A program made the position numbers and the translations under genes. Shown here one piece after another: positions 21,575 to 30,678 of a stretch of DNA of 64,000 bases (within the stretch, counting starts at the first letter, position 1; each line of letters opens with the position of its first letter). The notes under the pieces are model-generated. The model had not been told where the DNA came from and did no database searches. It worked only from the letters and a program-made list of their open reading frames with translations. This DNA comes from JBDHWI01 sp964590135. Its GTDB lineage: Bacteria > Chloroflexota > Anaerolineae > J036 > Brachytrichaceae. The stretch spans positions 84,666 through 148,665 of the forward strand of contig CAZPVX010000007.1 in assembly GCA_964590135.1 (NCBI GenBank), read 5' to 3'.

Positions 21575-22690
21575 ATGGCACTTTTGGGTGGACGCGACTC
21601 TCGCGACCTGGTGGTGTGGACGGGCGTTGATGCGTCTGAATTGCGCAAGTTCACCTTGCAGGACGGCACAACCTTTGAAACGGTTGTCGGCCTGCTGGAT
21701 GGCGCGCTGACCGCGCTCAACGCTGAACTGAATGCCGATCCGCTTTACAGCAGCCTCATTGGCGGCGTGACGGACAATCCCGAAGTATCGTATCGCATGG
21801 GCGCGCCGAATGGCTTCAGCGATTACGACGAATACACCCGCCCCGATCCGAACCGCGCCGAGGTGGATGGGCACATGCTCCCGCTCAAGCCGGCGGACTA
21901 CGCGCTGCGCTGGACGTGGGACTATCTGCGCAAGGCCTACAGCGCGCAGATCGATGCCGACATCGCCGACGCGGTGCAGGCTTGCCGCGACCTGGTGCGC
22001 AAGCGCACGCTGAGCCGGCTCATCAAGCGCGCAGACGACAGCGGCAAGGCCAACGGTCTGGGCACGGGCGGCTACAGCGTCGGCTTCGCGACGGCGGCAG
22101 CCAACACCGCGGTGGACTTTGCGCCGCCGGCGTTCAATGGCACGACGTTTGATACCAGCCATGAGCACTATGCCGCGGCTGGCTCTTCGTTGACCAGCGC
22201 GCAGATGGTGACGAACATGAAGAATCTGCGGCAGCATGGTCACACCGCCCCGTTCGACCTGCTCATCAGCGAGACGGACGAGGCGACGGTGCGTGGCTTC
22301 ACGGACTTCATCTCCGCAATCGACCCGCTGATTCAGTATGGCGCAAGCGCGAACACGGTGAATCTGGCCGGCGGCTACATCGGTTACCTTACCGCGTCGA
22401 TGGCGCGCGTGCGGATCGCGCCGGGGTTTCCCACGAACTACACGTTCATGTTCAAGAACTACGGGCAGGGCAGCCAACTCAACCCGTTGCGCGTGCGCGT
22501 GCAGAAGGGTCAGCCGGCACGCTGGAACTTCATGGGCATGCCCGACCCGCGGCAGGGCGGTGTATCGCCGGCAAACCCGCTCGGCACGCTGATCCTGTGG
22601 ACGGAGTTTGGCGTGGGTGTTGGGCCTGACCGCACGAACGGCGTTGCGCATCGCAACAACGCATCGTGGGCAGACGGCACGGTGAGCTAA
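21575..22690 (+). CDS. Major capsid protein
   Basis: A 371-aa protein with AGGAG 8 nt upstream, following scaffold and decoration genes. The long N-terminal helical arm (ALTALNAELNADPLYSSLIG), the strand-rich middle and HTAPFDLLISETDEATVRGF fit an HK97-fold major head protein. Family assignment is by gene order, size and composition. Confidence 0.8.
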   Translation: MALLGGRDSRDLVVWTGVDASELRKFTLQDGTTFETVVGLLDGALTALNAELNADPLYSSLIGGVTDNPEVSYRMGAPNGFSDYDEYTRPDPNRAEVDGHMLPLKPADYALRWTWDYLRKAYSAQIDADIADAVQACRDLVRKRTLSRLIKRADDSGKANGLGTGGYSVGFATAAANTAVDFAPPAFNGTTFDTSHEHYAAAGSSLTSAQMVTNMKNLRQHGHTAPFDLLISETDEATVRGFTDFISAIDPLIQYGASANTVNLAGGYIGYLTASMARVRIAPGFPTNYTFMFKNYGQGSQLNPLRVRVQKGQPARWNFMGMPDPRQGGVSPANPLGTLILWTEFGVGVGPDRTNGVAHRNNASWADGTVS

Positions 22691-22697
22691 CGAGTCA

Positions 22698-23060
22698 ATG
22701 AGCTTCACCTATTCCCTGACCACCGACACCGGCAAAGTCCGGCTTGAGATCGGCGACGTGACGAGCGGCGCCGGCATCCGGCCGGACGGCAGCAATCTGC
22801 AAGACGAAGAAATTGCGGTGTGGCTGACGCGCGAAGGCTCAATGATGCGCGCGGCTGCGGCTGCGTGCGAGGCGCTGAGCCGGCAATGGGCAACGGTGGC
22901 CAACACCGCCAGCGGCCCACTACGCGAGGATGCTGATTCGGTGGCAGGGAAGTGGGCAGCCCGGGCGAAAGAGTTACGCGGCGCGTATGGCCATGGCGAC
23001 GCGAATTCCACCGGCGGCGTATTCGTCGGTGGATTCACGCGCGAATCGAGTGACGCATGA
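22698..23060 (+). CDS. Head-tail connector protein
   Basis: A 120-aa protein. FTYSLTTDTGKVRLEIGDVT, then AACEALSRQWATVAN, is the usual N-terminal pattern of Gp6/Gp15-like adaptor proteins just after the capsid gene. It probably forms the ring under the portal. The stop overlaps the next start. Confidence 0.68.
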   Translation: MSFTYSLTTDTGKVRLEIGDVTSGAGIRPDGSNLQDEEIAVWLTREGSMMRAAAAACEALSRQWATVANTASGPLREDADSVAGKWAARAKELRGAYGHGDANSTGGVFVGGFTRESSDA

Positions 23061-23413
23061 GCAGCCCAGCATTCACGCGACAACTGACGGTCAACGCATC
23101 GACCAAGCGCCCGCCGGCGATCTCTGGCGGCAAGCGCGGCGAGATGGTGGTCAACCTGTCGTCGGTGAATGTCACGCCGCTCACGGCGGTGTCCATCGAC
23201 ACGGCGACGCGCATCGGTCTGGATACACCCTACAACCTGCTTCAGACCTTCGCTGAGGGCGACACAGACATCGCCGACGGCGACGAACTGACGCCGGCAG
23301 ACGGCGCGTATGCCGGCTGCGAGATGGCCGTGAAGCGTGTCGTTAGGCTGAGTTGGGGTGTGCAGGGCAAGACCGAACGCCTGCACATCATTCTGGAGAA
23401 CTTGCGCAGATGA
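23057..23413 (+). CDS. Putative head-closure protein
   Basis: A 118-aa protein in the stopper slot between adaptor and tail-completion genes. It starts with an N-terminal basic stretch and continues beta-rich. Assignment rests on gene order; no sequence motif is decisive. ATGA overlaps at both ends. Confidence 0.5.
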   Translation: MSSPAFTRQLTVNASTKRPPAISGGKRGEMVVNLSSVNVTPLTAVSIDTATRIGLDTPYNLLQTFAEGDTDIADGDELTPADGAYAGCEMAVKRVVRLSWGVQGKTERLHIILENLRR

Positions 23414-23688
23414 TCCTGTCAACGGCTGAAACGCGATTCGACTTCGACGCGCCGCGCGTGTCGTCTGATGGCAGCGCGGTCATGACGGTGCGCTGCTTTG
23501 TGGGCGATGCGCTGTGGGGTCAGCGCGAGATTCAGATGAGCAAGGCGGACGTGGACAAGGTGACGGACGCCGAGACCATCCCGAACGTGAGCCGGCGCAT
23601 GGACATCTTCATCGCCTTCGGGCAGTGGCTCATCGATAGCGGCCTCATTGCCGGCGAGCTGGAAGGGCTTGAGGAGATGAAGCCGTGA
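23410..23688 (+). CDS. Hypothetical neck or tail-completion protein
   Basis: A 92-aa protein (MILSTAETRFDFDAPRVSSD...). The start overlaps the preceding stop as ATGA. It is beta-rich with an acidic C-terminus. Role inferred only from position in the connector block. Confidence 0.55.
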   Translation: MILSTAETRFDFDAPRVSSDGSAVMTVRCFVGDALWGQREIQMSKADVDKVTDAETIPNVSRRMDIFIAFGQWLIDSGLIAGELEGLEEMKP

Positions 23689-24146
23689 TCGTCGCCACCA
23701 TCGAAAACCTGCAGGAGTTTCAACGCCGCAACCAAGAACAGATCGCGGCGCTGCAACCGAAGGGCGCGATGGGCGAGGCGGTGCGCATCGCGGCGAGCGA
23801 GCTGCAACGCTACGCCATCAGCGTGACGCACGTCGGGCGCTACATCCAATCGAAGTCGGGCAAGTGGCGCTATGCACGGGCGCACGAGCAGGGACGTGGC
23901 GGCGGCGCACTGCGCGCATCGCACCGCATGGCGTTTGCAGAATCGGGAGACACAGCGACGGCGACGCTCAGCCTTGACGCCGGCGCGACGAATCCGCTGA
24001 CCGGCCAACGAACGGCGCTGTATGGCTTCTACGAGCATCGGCGCGGTGGGCAACATGCGTTTTACGCGCGCGCCATCAACGAGCGCGGCGCAGAGGCGCT
24101 GAGCCGTGCGCAGGCGTATCTGGCGCGCAAGGTGGTGACGCCGTGA
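23685..24146 (+). CDS. HK97 Gp10-like tail-completion protein
   Basis: A 153-aa protein with a GTG start overlapping the previous stop. An N-terminal helix (ENLQEFQRRNQEQIAAL), a helix with IAASELQRYAISVTHV, and YGFYEHRRGGQHAFYARAIN near the end resemble the HK97-Gp10/minor head-tail joining family. It probably helps join heads to tails. Confidence 0.62.
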   Translation: MIVATIENLQEFQRRNQEQIAALQPKGAMGEAVRIAASELQRYAISVTHVGRYIQSKSGKWRYARAHEQGRGGGALRASHRMAFAESGDTATATLSLDAGATNPLTGQRTALYGFYEHRRGGQHAFYARAINERGAEALSRAQAYLARKVVTP

Positions 24147-24622
24147 GCGTGGTGAATCGCAAGCCGTTTCGCGCGCAGATCGCGAGTGAGCTATCCGCTC
24201 TGCTGGTAGGCGTGGGCAAGCCGGCAGAGGCGCTGTATGCGGGACAGGTGGCGAAGTTCGGCGGCAAGTCGCCGGTGGTGGTCATCTCCAGCGCCGGCAG
24301 CGAGCGACCGAACGACAGCGGCTATGGCGCGCAGGACGCGGTGCTGCTGTTTGCCGTGGACGTGCTGACCAAATATAGCGACGCGCAGCGCGGTTGGGAT
24401 GAACTCGACAGCGAGGACGCGCTGGACGACATCGAGCAGATCATCGCTGAGTGGGTGCTGCAAAACAGCGCGCGTCCGCCGGTGGCCGGCTCATCAGTCG
24501 CATGGACAAATCTTTCTTACGCAGGGCGGACAGACGCAGAGTTGCCGCCGGCGCAAGTGGGCGGCGAGGAATATCGCTGCGAGCGAATCAGTCTGCGCGT
24601 CGTGATTCAGGGCGCGCTGTAA
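24143..24622 (+). CDS. Tail-terminator-like protein
   Basis: A 159-aa protein with a GTG start overlapping the previous stop, located just before the major tail protein, the usual tail-terminator position. VLLFAVDVLTKYSDAQRGWD and the strand ERISLRVVIQG fit this fold. Assignment is mostly positional. Confidence 0.58.
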   Translation: MSVVNRKPFRAQIASELSALLVGVGKPAEALYAGQVAKFGGKSPVVVISSAGSERPNDSGYGAQDAVLLFAVDVLTKYSDAQRGWDELDSEDALDDIEQIIAEWVLQNSARPPVAGSSVAWTNLSYAGRTDAELPPAQVGGEEYRCERISLRVVIQGAL

Positions 24623-24645
24623 GTGCTTAACAGGAGTGTGAACAC

Positions 24646-25317
24646 ATGTTCATTTCGGGCAAAAACGCGCTCTTTCAAATGGCGCCGTCGGCGGCTGACT
24701 GGATTCTGCCGTCGGACACGTATTTCAGTTTCGATCAGCAGGCTGTCGATGTGCAGTTGAGTGAGCAGCGCGACAGCACGAGCGTTCCGCGCTACGGCGG
24801 CGCAAACGTGACGCTGGGCGGCTACACGTCCTTCAGCATGAAGGGCAAGGTGTATCTGGACCTGACGACGGGGCGCGTGGTGTGGGTGAACGTCACCACC
24901 GCCGGCAGCGCATATACCAGCGCGCCCACCGTCGGCTTCACCGGCGGCGCGGGCAGCGGCGCGGCGGGCGGTGCAATCATCGGCACAGACGGCTTGGTCA
25001 AGGGCGTCATCATGACCAACTACGGCAGCGGCTACACCTCTGCGCCAACAGTGAGCTTCACCGGCGGCGGTGGCTCATCCGCAGCGGCAACGGCCTACAT
25101 CAACGCCTACACCGACGCCATCTTCAAACTGCTGATGGATGCCGACCTGGTGGCCGTGAAATTCTCGCCTGTCGGCATAGGCGCATCGAGCAAGAAGCCG
25201 ATCTACGCCGGCACGATGGTTTTGACGCAGCGCGATATGGATGTGCCGAGCGCCGGCCCCATTTCGTTCACCTTCAGCGGCGAAGGCAATGGCACGTTGA
25301 CGCGCACGGAATACTAG
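24646..25317 (+). CDS. Major tail protein with a duplicated Gly-rich motif
   Basis: A 223-aa beta-rich protein. N- and C-terminal parts (QQAVDVQLSEQRDS..., then GPISFTFSGEGNGTLTRTEY) look like a tail-tube subunit. In between, a motif is duplicated (residues ~90-118, GSAYTSAPTVGFTGGAGSG; ~125-152, GSGYTSAPTVSFTGGGGSS). This tandem unit is common as an inserted Ig-like surface module in phage structural proteins. Good Shine-Dalgarno (AGGAG). Confidence 0.75.
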   Translation: MFISGKNALFQMAPSAADWILPSDTYFSFDQQAVDVQLSEQRDSTSVPRYGGANVTLGGYTSFSMKGKVYLDLTTGRVVWVNVTTAGSAYTSAPTVGFTGGAGSGAAGGAIIGTDGLVKGVIMTNYGSGYTSAPTVSFTGGGGSSAAATAYINAYTDAIFKLLMDADLVAVKFSPVGIGASSKKPIYAGTMVLTQRDMDVPSAGPISFTFSGEGNGTLTRTEY

Positions 25318-25334
25318 ACCTGAGCGATTAATTC

Positions 25335-25373
25335 CGCCGGCGTGATTTACACGTGAGGTAAATCGCGCCGGCG
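25335..25373 (+). promoter_or_regulatory. Long hairpin between major tail and chaperone genes
   Basis: CGCCGGCG-T-GATTTAC (25335-25350) pairs with GTAAATC-G-CGCCGGCG (25358-25373) through a T-G wobble, giving a 16-bp stem with a 7-nt loop. No U-tract follows. It could slow RNA decay or partly attenuate transcription, lowering expression after the abundant tail protein. Confidence 0.55.
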
Positions 25374-25394
25374 CGAAAGGATGCGCATCCGCAC

Positions 25395-25718
25395 ATGAGC
25401 GAACAGATTACCGCGCCGCCTTCGCAAGTAGTCGCGTCTCCGCGCTACACGTTCCGATTTCCCGACGCGGCCACACCTGGCGCGCTGGGCATCTTCGCAC
25501 AGGCGAAGCCGGCAATGGAAGCAATGCGGCGCGTGGTGGCGAGCCTGAATGACAAACGACTGCCGCTGCCGGCTGACATCGAAGCTATGGCGACGGCGCT
25601 GGCGTGCTTTGCGGATGATCCCAACCGCGAAGCGGTGAAACGCTACATCTACGAGGAAATGACGCTGGACGAATACGTGCGCACGATCACGGCGCTGCTG
25701 GCGACCGTGAAGCAGTAG
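25395..25718 (+). CDS. Tail assembly chaperone-like protein
   Basis: A 107-aa protein between the major tail and tape-measure genes, the tail-chaperone slot. The helical C-terminal half (ADDPNREAVKRYIYEEMTLD) fits. No slippery heptamer or overlapping second frame was found, so the usual G/GT frameshift is not evident. Confidence 0.58.
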   Translation: MSEQITAPPSQVVASPRYTFRFPDAATPGALGIFAQAKPAMEAMRRVVASLNDKRLPLPADIEAMATALACFADDPNREAVKRYIYEEMTLDEYVRTITALLATVKQ

Positions 25719-25731
25719 CGCACATACGATC

Positions 25732-28380
25732 ATGGCAGGCAATGAGCAAGAGCTAAAGCTGGTCGTCACGGGCACGGATAAGTCCGGCTCGCAGACGCTG
25801 CGCGATGTGGCGCAGACCGCCAGTGATGTGAACACGCAACTGGCCGGCGTGGGCGCAACGGGCGAGGCCGCGATGAACGCGCTTGCCGTCGGCGCGGCTG
25901 CGGCGGTGAGTGTGCTGGCCGTGCTCGTGACCGTCATTGGCTCAGTTGTCAAGTTCGCGCTCGACGCCATCGAGGCGCAAAAGAATCTCGGCGAGCAGGT
26001 CGATGGCATCCAACGCCTGACCGGCTACACGGCTGAATATGCTTCGACGCTTGCGACTGTCGGCGAGCTGGCCGGCGTGACGACGCAAGAGATCGAACAG
26101 ATGGCCGCCAATCAGGCGCGCATCTTCTTTCAGGCTTCGATCATCCAGCAAAAGATCACTGAGGACACTGCGCTCGCGCGCCAACGCGCTGAGCAGCGCG
26201 TGTCGCTCTTGATTGAGCAGACTGAGCGGCGCATCGGCGAGATTCGCGCCGAAAGCGCAGACCGGCAGAAAGACCTGGCCGAGCGCGCGGCAGATGCGCA
26301 GACGGAATACAGCCGGCGCGAGCAGGACGCCGCGCGCGAGAACGGCGAGCGGCGCGAGGAGATTGGCCGGCAGGCGACGCAGCGACTGGGCGACCTCGAA
26401 GAATCGCATGTCGAGCGCGTGCAGGCGCTGCAACAGCGCATCGCCGATGCGGTGGAAGCGCGCACCGAGCAGGCGCAGCGCGATGAAGAGCGACACGCGC
26501 AGCGCGTGAGCGATCTCGATGAGGCGCTTGACAGCACACGCGCGGCGTTCCAGCAGCGCGAGGCCGACCGCACCGAAGATTTCAACCGCCGGCAAGCCGA
26601 AGCAGCGCGCAAGCTGAACGACACGCTGGTGGAGATGGCGCGCCGTCGCGATGAGCAGATCGCCGATTCACAGGCGCGCGCGGCGCAACAGAGCGAAGAC
26701 CTCGCGCGGCGATACCAGGACACCATTACCAGCGCCGAGCAGAGCATCGAAGACCTGCGCGAGTCTTTCGCTGACCGGCAGGCCGAGCGACAAGACCAGC
26801 TCACGGAGCGGCTGAAGGCGCTCGACGAGGCCGGCGCACAGAAACGCATCGCCACGCAGGATCGCATCGCGCGCGCATCAAGCTCGTTTGAGGCACAGGC
26901 CATTCAGGCCGAGCTTGACGCCTTCAACGCGCAGCAGGACGAGAAAGCGCAGGCGCTGAAGGACGCGGCGGCGGACGATGAGCGCAAGGCCGAAGAGGCG
27001 TTCAACAAGAAGCTGAGCCGGTTGCAAGAGCGCATCGCCAAAGAGCAGGCCGAATACGAGCGCCAGACGGCAGCGATCAAGGCCGAACTCGACAAGCGCG
27101 AGGCCGACACGTTGGCGTCTTACCAGCGCCAGTCGCAAGCGCTCATCGACGAGGTGTCGCGCTGGTCGCTGGCCGAGGCGTCGCAATTGGCGCGCGATCG
27201 CGCTGAGGCGCAGACTGCGAACGCGGCACGACTGGCCGACATTCAGGATCGCATCGCGCGCGAGAACGCTGAATTTCAACAACAGAGCGCGGATCAGACC
27301 AGAGCCTACGACCGCCGGCGCGCCGATTTACAGGCGTCGCTGGCAAAAGAAAACGACAGCTACACGGAGCAGACCGCGCGCATTGGCGAAGAGTCTGCGC
27401 GCCGGCTGCAACAACTCGCGGCTGATTACGAGCGTGACCGTGACAACGCGAAGCGCGCGCTGGATGCGCAGGTTGCCAACAACGCCGAAGCGCAGACGCA
27501 ACTGGCCGCTGACACACAGGCGCGCATCGACAAGGCCAATGCGGCCTACATCGACAGCGCGCGCGTGGTGGGCGATGAACTCAACCGGCAACTGGCGCAG
27601 ATCGCGCAGAGCGCGCCGCCGGCCGTGCGCGCGGTGGCCGACCTCGGGCTGAATTTTGACGAGATCAAGAAGCTGAAACCGGAAGAGCAGATGGACTTGC
27701 TATTGCGCAAGTTCAACGAGATGCCGGATGGCCTGACGAAGAGCGGCGTGGCGATGGCGATCTTCGGCTCCAACGCGAAAGATGTGAACCGGCTGGCCGA
27801 GACCTACACGCAAAAGACGCTACCGGACTGGATCAAACTCACCGGCGACCTGAACCGGCTGATGGATGAGGACGCGGTGAAGGCGTCGATGGCGTATCGC
27901 GAGCAACAAAATCTCAACCGGCTGAGCGTGGAGAGTTTCGCGCTATCCGTCGGCGACGACCTGCTTCCGCAGTGGAACGAGTTGCTCAAGAAACTGCAAG
28001 AGTTCTGGCAGATTCACGCGCCGGAGATCAAGGCCGCATTCAAGGACATCGCGAAGTTCATCGGCGACGTGATCGATGCCATCGGCAAACTGCTCGACCT
28101 GCTCAACGGCAAGGCCAATCTGGGGCAACTGCTCGGCAGTCAGGGCGCAGCGCCGGCCATCAGCGCGGGGCTGAACGTCGGCGGCGGTATCACCGGCGGC
28201 GCTGCGGGCGCCGGCTTTGCGGTGGGCAACGTGATTGGGCAGGGCATCGCGGGTGGCGTGCCGGCGGGGCAGGTGGTGAATAACGTGTGGAATCTGACTG
28301 CGAACTATGCACATCAGGAATATCAGTCTCTGGTTGACCAGATCCGTTACCTGAATGCGCTATTCGGAGGGAATCGCTGA
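25732..28380 (+). CDS. Tail tape-measure protein
   Basis: An 882-aa protein and the longest phage gene. An N-terminal hydrophobic stretch (ALAVGAAAAVSVLAVLVTVI) and a second near the C-terminus (GAAGAGFAVGNVIGQGIAGG) flank ~500 residues of almost unbroken coiled coil rich in Arg, Glu, Gln and Ala. Length should set tail length. The repeated RADIQ/RIARENAEFQQQ-like heptads suggest internal duplication. Overlaps the next gene by 1 nt. Confidence 0.9.
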   Translation: MAGNEQELKLVVTGTDKSGSQTLRDVAQTASDVNTQLAGVGATGEAAMNALAVGAAAAVSVLAVLVTVIGSVVKFALDAIEAQKNLGEQVDGIQRLTGYTAEYASTLATVGELAGVTTQEIEQMAANQARIFFQASIIQQKITEDTALARQRAEQRVSLLIEQTERRIGEIRAESADRQKDLAERAADAQTEYSRREQDAARENGERREEIGRQATQRLGDLEESHVERVQALQQRIADAVEARTEQAQRDEERHAQRVSDLDEALDSTRAAFQQREADRTEDFNRRQAEAARKLNDTLVEMARRRDEQIADSQARAAQQSEDLARRYQDTITSAEQSIEDLRESFADRQAERQDQLTERLKALDEAGAQKRIATQDRIARASSSFEAQAIQAELDAFNAQQDEKAQALKDAAADDERKAEEAFNKKLSRLQERIAKEQAEYERQTAAIKAELDKREADTLASYQRQSQALIDEVSRWSLAEASQLARDRAEAQTANAARLADIQDRIARENAEFQQQSADQTRAYDRRRADLQASLAKENDSYTEQTARIGEESARRLQQLAADYERDRDNAKRALDAQVANNAEAQTQLAADTQARIDKANAAYIDSARVVGDELNRQLAQIAQSAPPAVRAVADLGLNFDEIKKLKPEEQMDLLLRKFNEMPDGLTKSGVAMAIFGSNAKDVNRLAETYTQKTLPDWIKLTGDLNRLMDEDAVKASMAYREQQNLNRLSVESFALSVGDDLLPQWNELLKKLQEFWQIHAPEIKAAFKDIAKFIGDVIDAIGKLLDLLNGKANLGQLLGSQGAAPAISAGLNVGGGITGGAAGAGFAVGNVIGQGIAGGVPAGQVVNNVWNLTANYAHQEYQSLVDQIRYLNALFGGNR

Positions 28381-29264
28381 TGCCACAGCCAAACGGTGAA
28401 ACCTTCGAGCTGGTGCGCGGCGTGACGACGCTCGACATCAGCGACCTCATCAACTGGCATGTCGTTGAGTTTGACGGATTCGGCGCGCCACCGATTCGCC
28501 GGTTGACGCAGCGCGGCCCCTTGCAGAACGGCGATACCGACGTGGGCTTTCGGCTGGATGCGCGCACGATGCGCATCGCGGTGCTGGCGCGGGCATCAAC
28601 ACCGGCGGGGTTTCATGCTGATCGCGAGACGCTGTTGGGGATGTTGCGCCCTGGCAACGACGCGCTGAAATTGCGCTGGACGTTCGCCGGCAAGCAGCGC
28701 CAGATCGATTGCCATCTCGCGGATGGGTTGAGCCTGGCCAGCGGGCAGATGATCGCGAACAACTTCCGCGACGTGTTCGTGCTGCGGGCGAGCGACCCGA
28801 CATGGTATGACCCAAGCGGCGGGAGCGTGCAGTTTGCGCAGACCGGCGGTGGCACGCCGTGGGCGGTGCCGGTGGTATTCCCTACCAACTTTGGCGCGAG
28901 CAACCTGAGCGGCAGCGCGGTGATCTCGTTGAGCGACGCGAATGCGTGGGACACCTTCCCGATCATCTACGCGACGGGGCCGGTGACGAACCTCGTGATT
29001 ACAAACACCGCGACCGGCGACAAGCTCGACTTCACCGGCAACAGCATCGGCGGCGGCGTGACCTACACCATCGACCTGCGCTACGGCTACAAGACCGTAA
29101 TCGATTCATCGAGCGTCAATCGCATCAGCCAGCTCACCAGTGACAGCAACCTTGCGACGTTCCGGCTGATTCCAGGCGTCAACACCATCACCGTGACCGG
29201 CACGAGCATCTCAGCGGCCGCGAATATTTACATTCAATACAACACGCGCTATATCGGCGTGTAG
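28380..29264 (+). CDS. Distal tail protein (Dit-like)
   Basis: A 294-aa protein right after the tape measure. The N-terminal half (GFRLDARTMRIAVLARASTP, LLGMLRPGNDALKLRWTF) and ASDPTWYDP match the siphovirus Dit pattern. The C-terminal galectin-like beta domain (VTNLVITNTATGDKLDFTGN) is also typical. It forms the hub at the tail tip. Confidence 0.78.
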   Translation: MPQPNGETFELVRGVTTLDISDLINWHVVEFDGFGAPPIRRLTQRGPLQNGDTDVGFRLDARTMRIAVLARASTPAGFHADRETLLGMLRPGNDALKLRWTFAGKQRQIDCHLADGLSLASGQMIANNFRDVFVLRASDPTWYDPSGGSVQFAQTGGGTPWAVPVVFPTNFGASNLSGSAVISLSDANAWDTFPIIYATGPVTNLVITNTATGDKLDFTGNSIGGGVTYTIDLRYGYKTVIDSSSVNRISQLTSDSNLATFRLIPGVNTITVTGTSISAAANIYIQYNTRYIGV

Positions 29265-29298
29265 AGGCCGACCTTAGCAATCGGCGGAGGATTACCCT

Positions 29299-30675
29299 AC
29301 GGCAGAGCGATCACAAGTTCATACAACCAACGGCACCGGCGACGGCACGAGCGGCGGCTACAGCGCGGCCAACTGGCAGAACATGAACCTGAAGATGTTC
29401 ATCACCAACCCTGCCGCTGAGGGCGTGCTGTATGGCATCGGCAACAACCTCGCGGTCACTGGCGCAGCGTCGCCAGTTGCGGTGAACACCGGCAGCGCCC
29501 TCGTCTACGGCATCTGGTATGAGAACGACGCGAGTGCGAACGTGACCATCCCGACGCCGGCGAGCAACCCGCGCATCGACCGCGTGGTGCTGCGCGCGTC
29601 GTGGGCGGCGCAGACGGTGCGCATCACGCGCATCGCCGGCACTGAGGCGGCATCACCAACAGCGCCGGCGCTGACACAGGTGGCGAACACGACGTGGGAC
29701 ATCCCGTTGTATCAAGTGCGCATCACGACGGGCGGCGTCATCACACTGACCGATGAGCGCACGTATATCAAACACCCAGGCGTGTATGGCTGGCTGAATG
29801 CCGCGATGACGGTGAACGACACGATCACGTCATCGAAATCAAACAGCGGCGGCCTGAATGAAATCGCGGTGGTGAATACGTCAAACACGGCCGGTAGCTA
29901 TGCGCGGCTTGATGTGAAAGTGGGCGGTGGGGCGGCCGATGATCCGCTGCTGGTCTATGAAATCCCTGGCGGGAATGCGTGGGCGGCCGGTGTGGACAAT
30001 TCCGATGGCGACAAATACAAGATCGCGCCGTATTCCACGGTCGGATCTGGGGACGCGCTGACACTGACGCAGGCCGGCGCGCTGGCGGTGCCGGGGTCAG
30101 TGTCAGCGCCGTATGTCTATATCGACGCATCATTTTTGTCGCAGGTGAGTGGGGGGAATGCGCTCATCAACTTCGACACGAACGATTGGATGATGTATGA
30201 CCGGACGAACAATGTCTATTGTTTCTATATTGGCAGCACGTTGCGCGCGACGATTGACGCGAACGGATTCAATGCGTCCAATCTTGGCGCTGGCACGGTG
30301 CCGGCGGCGCGCATCACGGCCGTCAGCGCGGATGCGATAGACGACACGATGGTGGGCAACCGCGTGCCGGCAGTGATTCGCCGGCAGGGCGGCAGCGCGA
30401 CGGATTGGTCGAGCGCCGGCACGACGAGCTACACGCCGGCGATGGTCAGAATGCAGGCGGGGACGTTCAGCGTGCCGGCGTCCTCGTCTCCGACTGCTGT
30501 GACGTTTCCGGTTGCGTTTAGCCAGCCGCCTGTGGTCATTACAACCGGTCAAGGCGACACAAACATCATCACCATCTCGTCCATCACAGCTTCCGGCTTC
30601 AGCATCCTGGCGCGTGAGCGTGGCGGGAGCTACATCGGCGCGATTGCGTGCTGGATTGCAATTGGCACGGAATAA
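29299..30675 (+). CDS. Tail fibre / receptor-binding-like protein with apparent ACG start
   Basis: A 458-aa beta-rich protein. The frame is open upstream of the first ATG (29383), and the stretch TAERSQVHTTNGTGDG, then TSGGYSAANWQNMNL looks like a normal N-terminus. GGAGG (29286-29290) lies 8 nt before ACG (29299-29301), exactly where ATG-GCA-GAG would be expected. So the gene either uses ACG or has lost its start by a T-to-C change; a start at 29383 would drop 28 residues. The C-terminus (TFPVAFSQPPVVITTGQGDT) resembles fibre-tip domains. Confidence 0.68.
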   Translation, partial: TAERSQVHTTNGTGDGTSGGYSAANWQNMNLKMFITNPAAEGVLYGIGNNLAVTGAASPVAVNTGSALVYGIWYENDASANVTIPTPASNPRIDRVVLRASWAAQTVRITRIAGTEAASPTAPALTQVANTTWDIPLYQVRITTGGVITLTDERTYIKHPGVYGWLNAAMTVNDTITSSKSNSGGLNEIAVVNTSNTAGSYARLDVKVGGGAADDPLLVYEIPGGNAWAAGVDNSDGDKYKIAPYSTVGSGDALTLTQAGALAVPGSVSAPYVYIDASFLSQVSGGNALINFDTNDWMMYDRTNNVYCFYIGSTLRATIDANGFNASNLGAGTVPAARITAVSADAIDDTMVGNRVPAVIRRQGGSATDWSSAGTTSYTPAMVRMQAGTFSVPASSSPTAVTFPVAFSQPPVVITTGQGDTNIITISSITASGFSILARERGGSYIGAIACWIAIGTE

Positions 30676-30678
30676 CCC

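Noticed and set aside
21530..22708. 392-codon leftward ORF opposite the major capsid gene
   Set aside because: Antisense shadow; composition is Arg/His/Val-rich and it has no ribosome-binding site.
25395..25760. Programmed -1 frameshift in the tail-chaperone gene
   Set aside because: I looked for a slippery heptamer and an overlapping second frame before the tape-measure gene and found neither.
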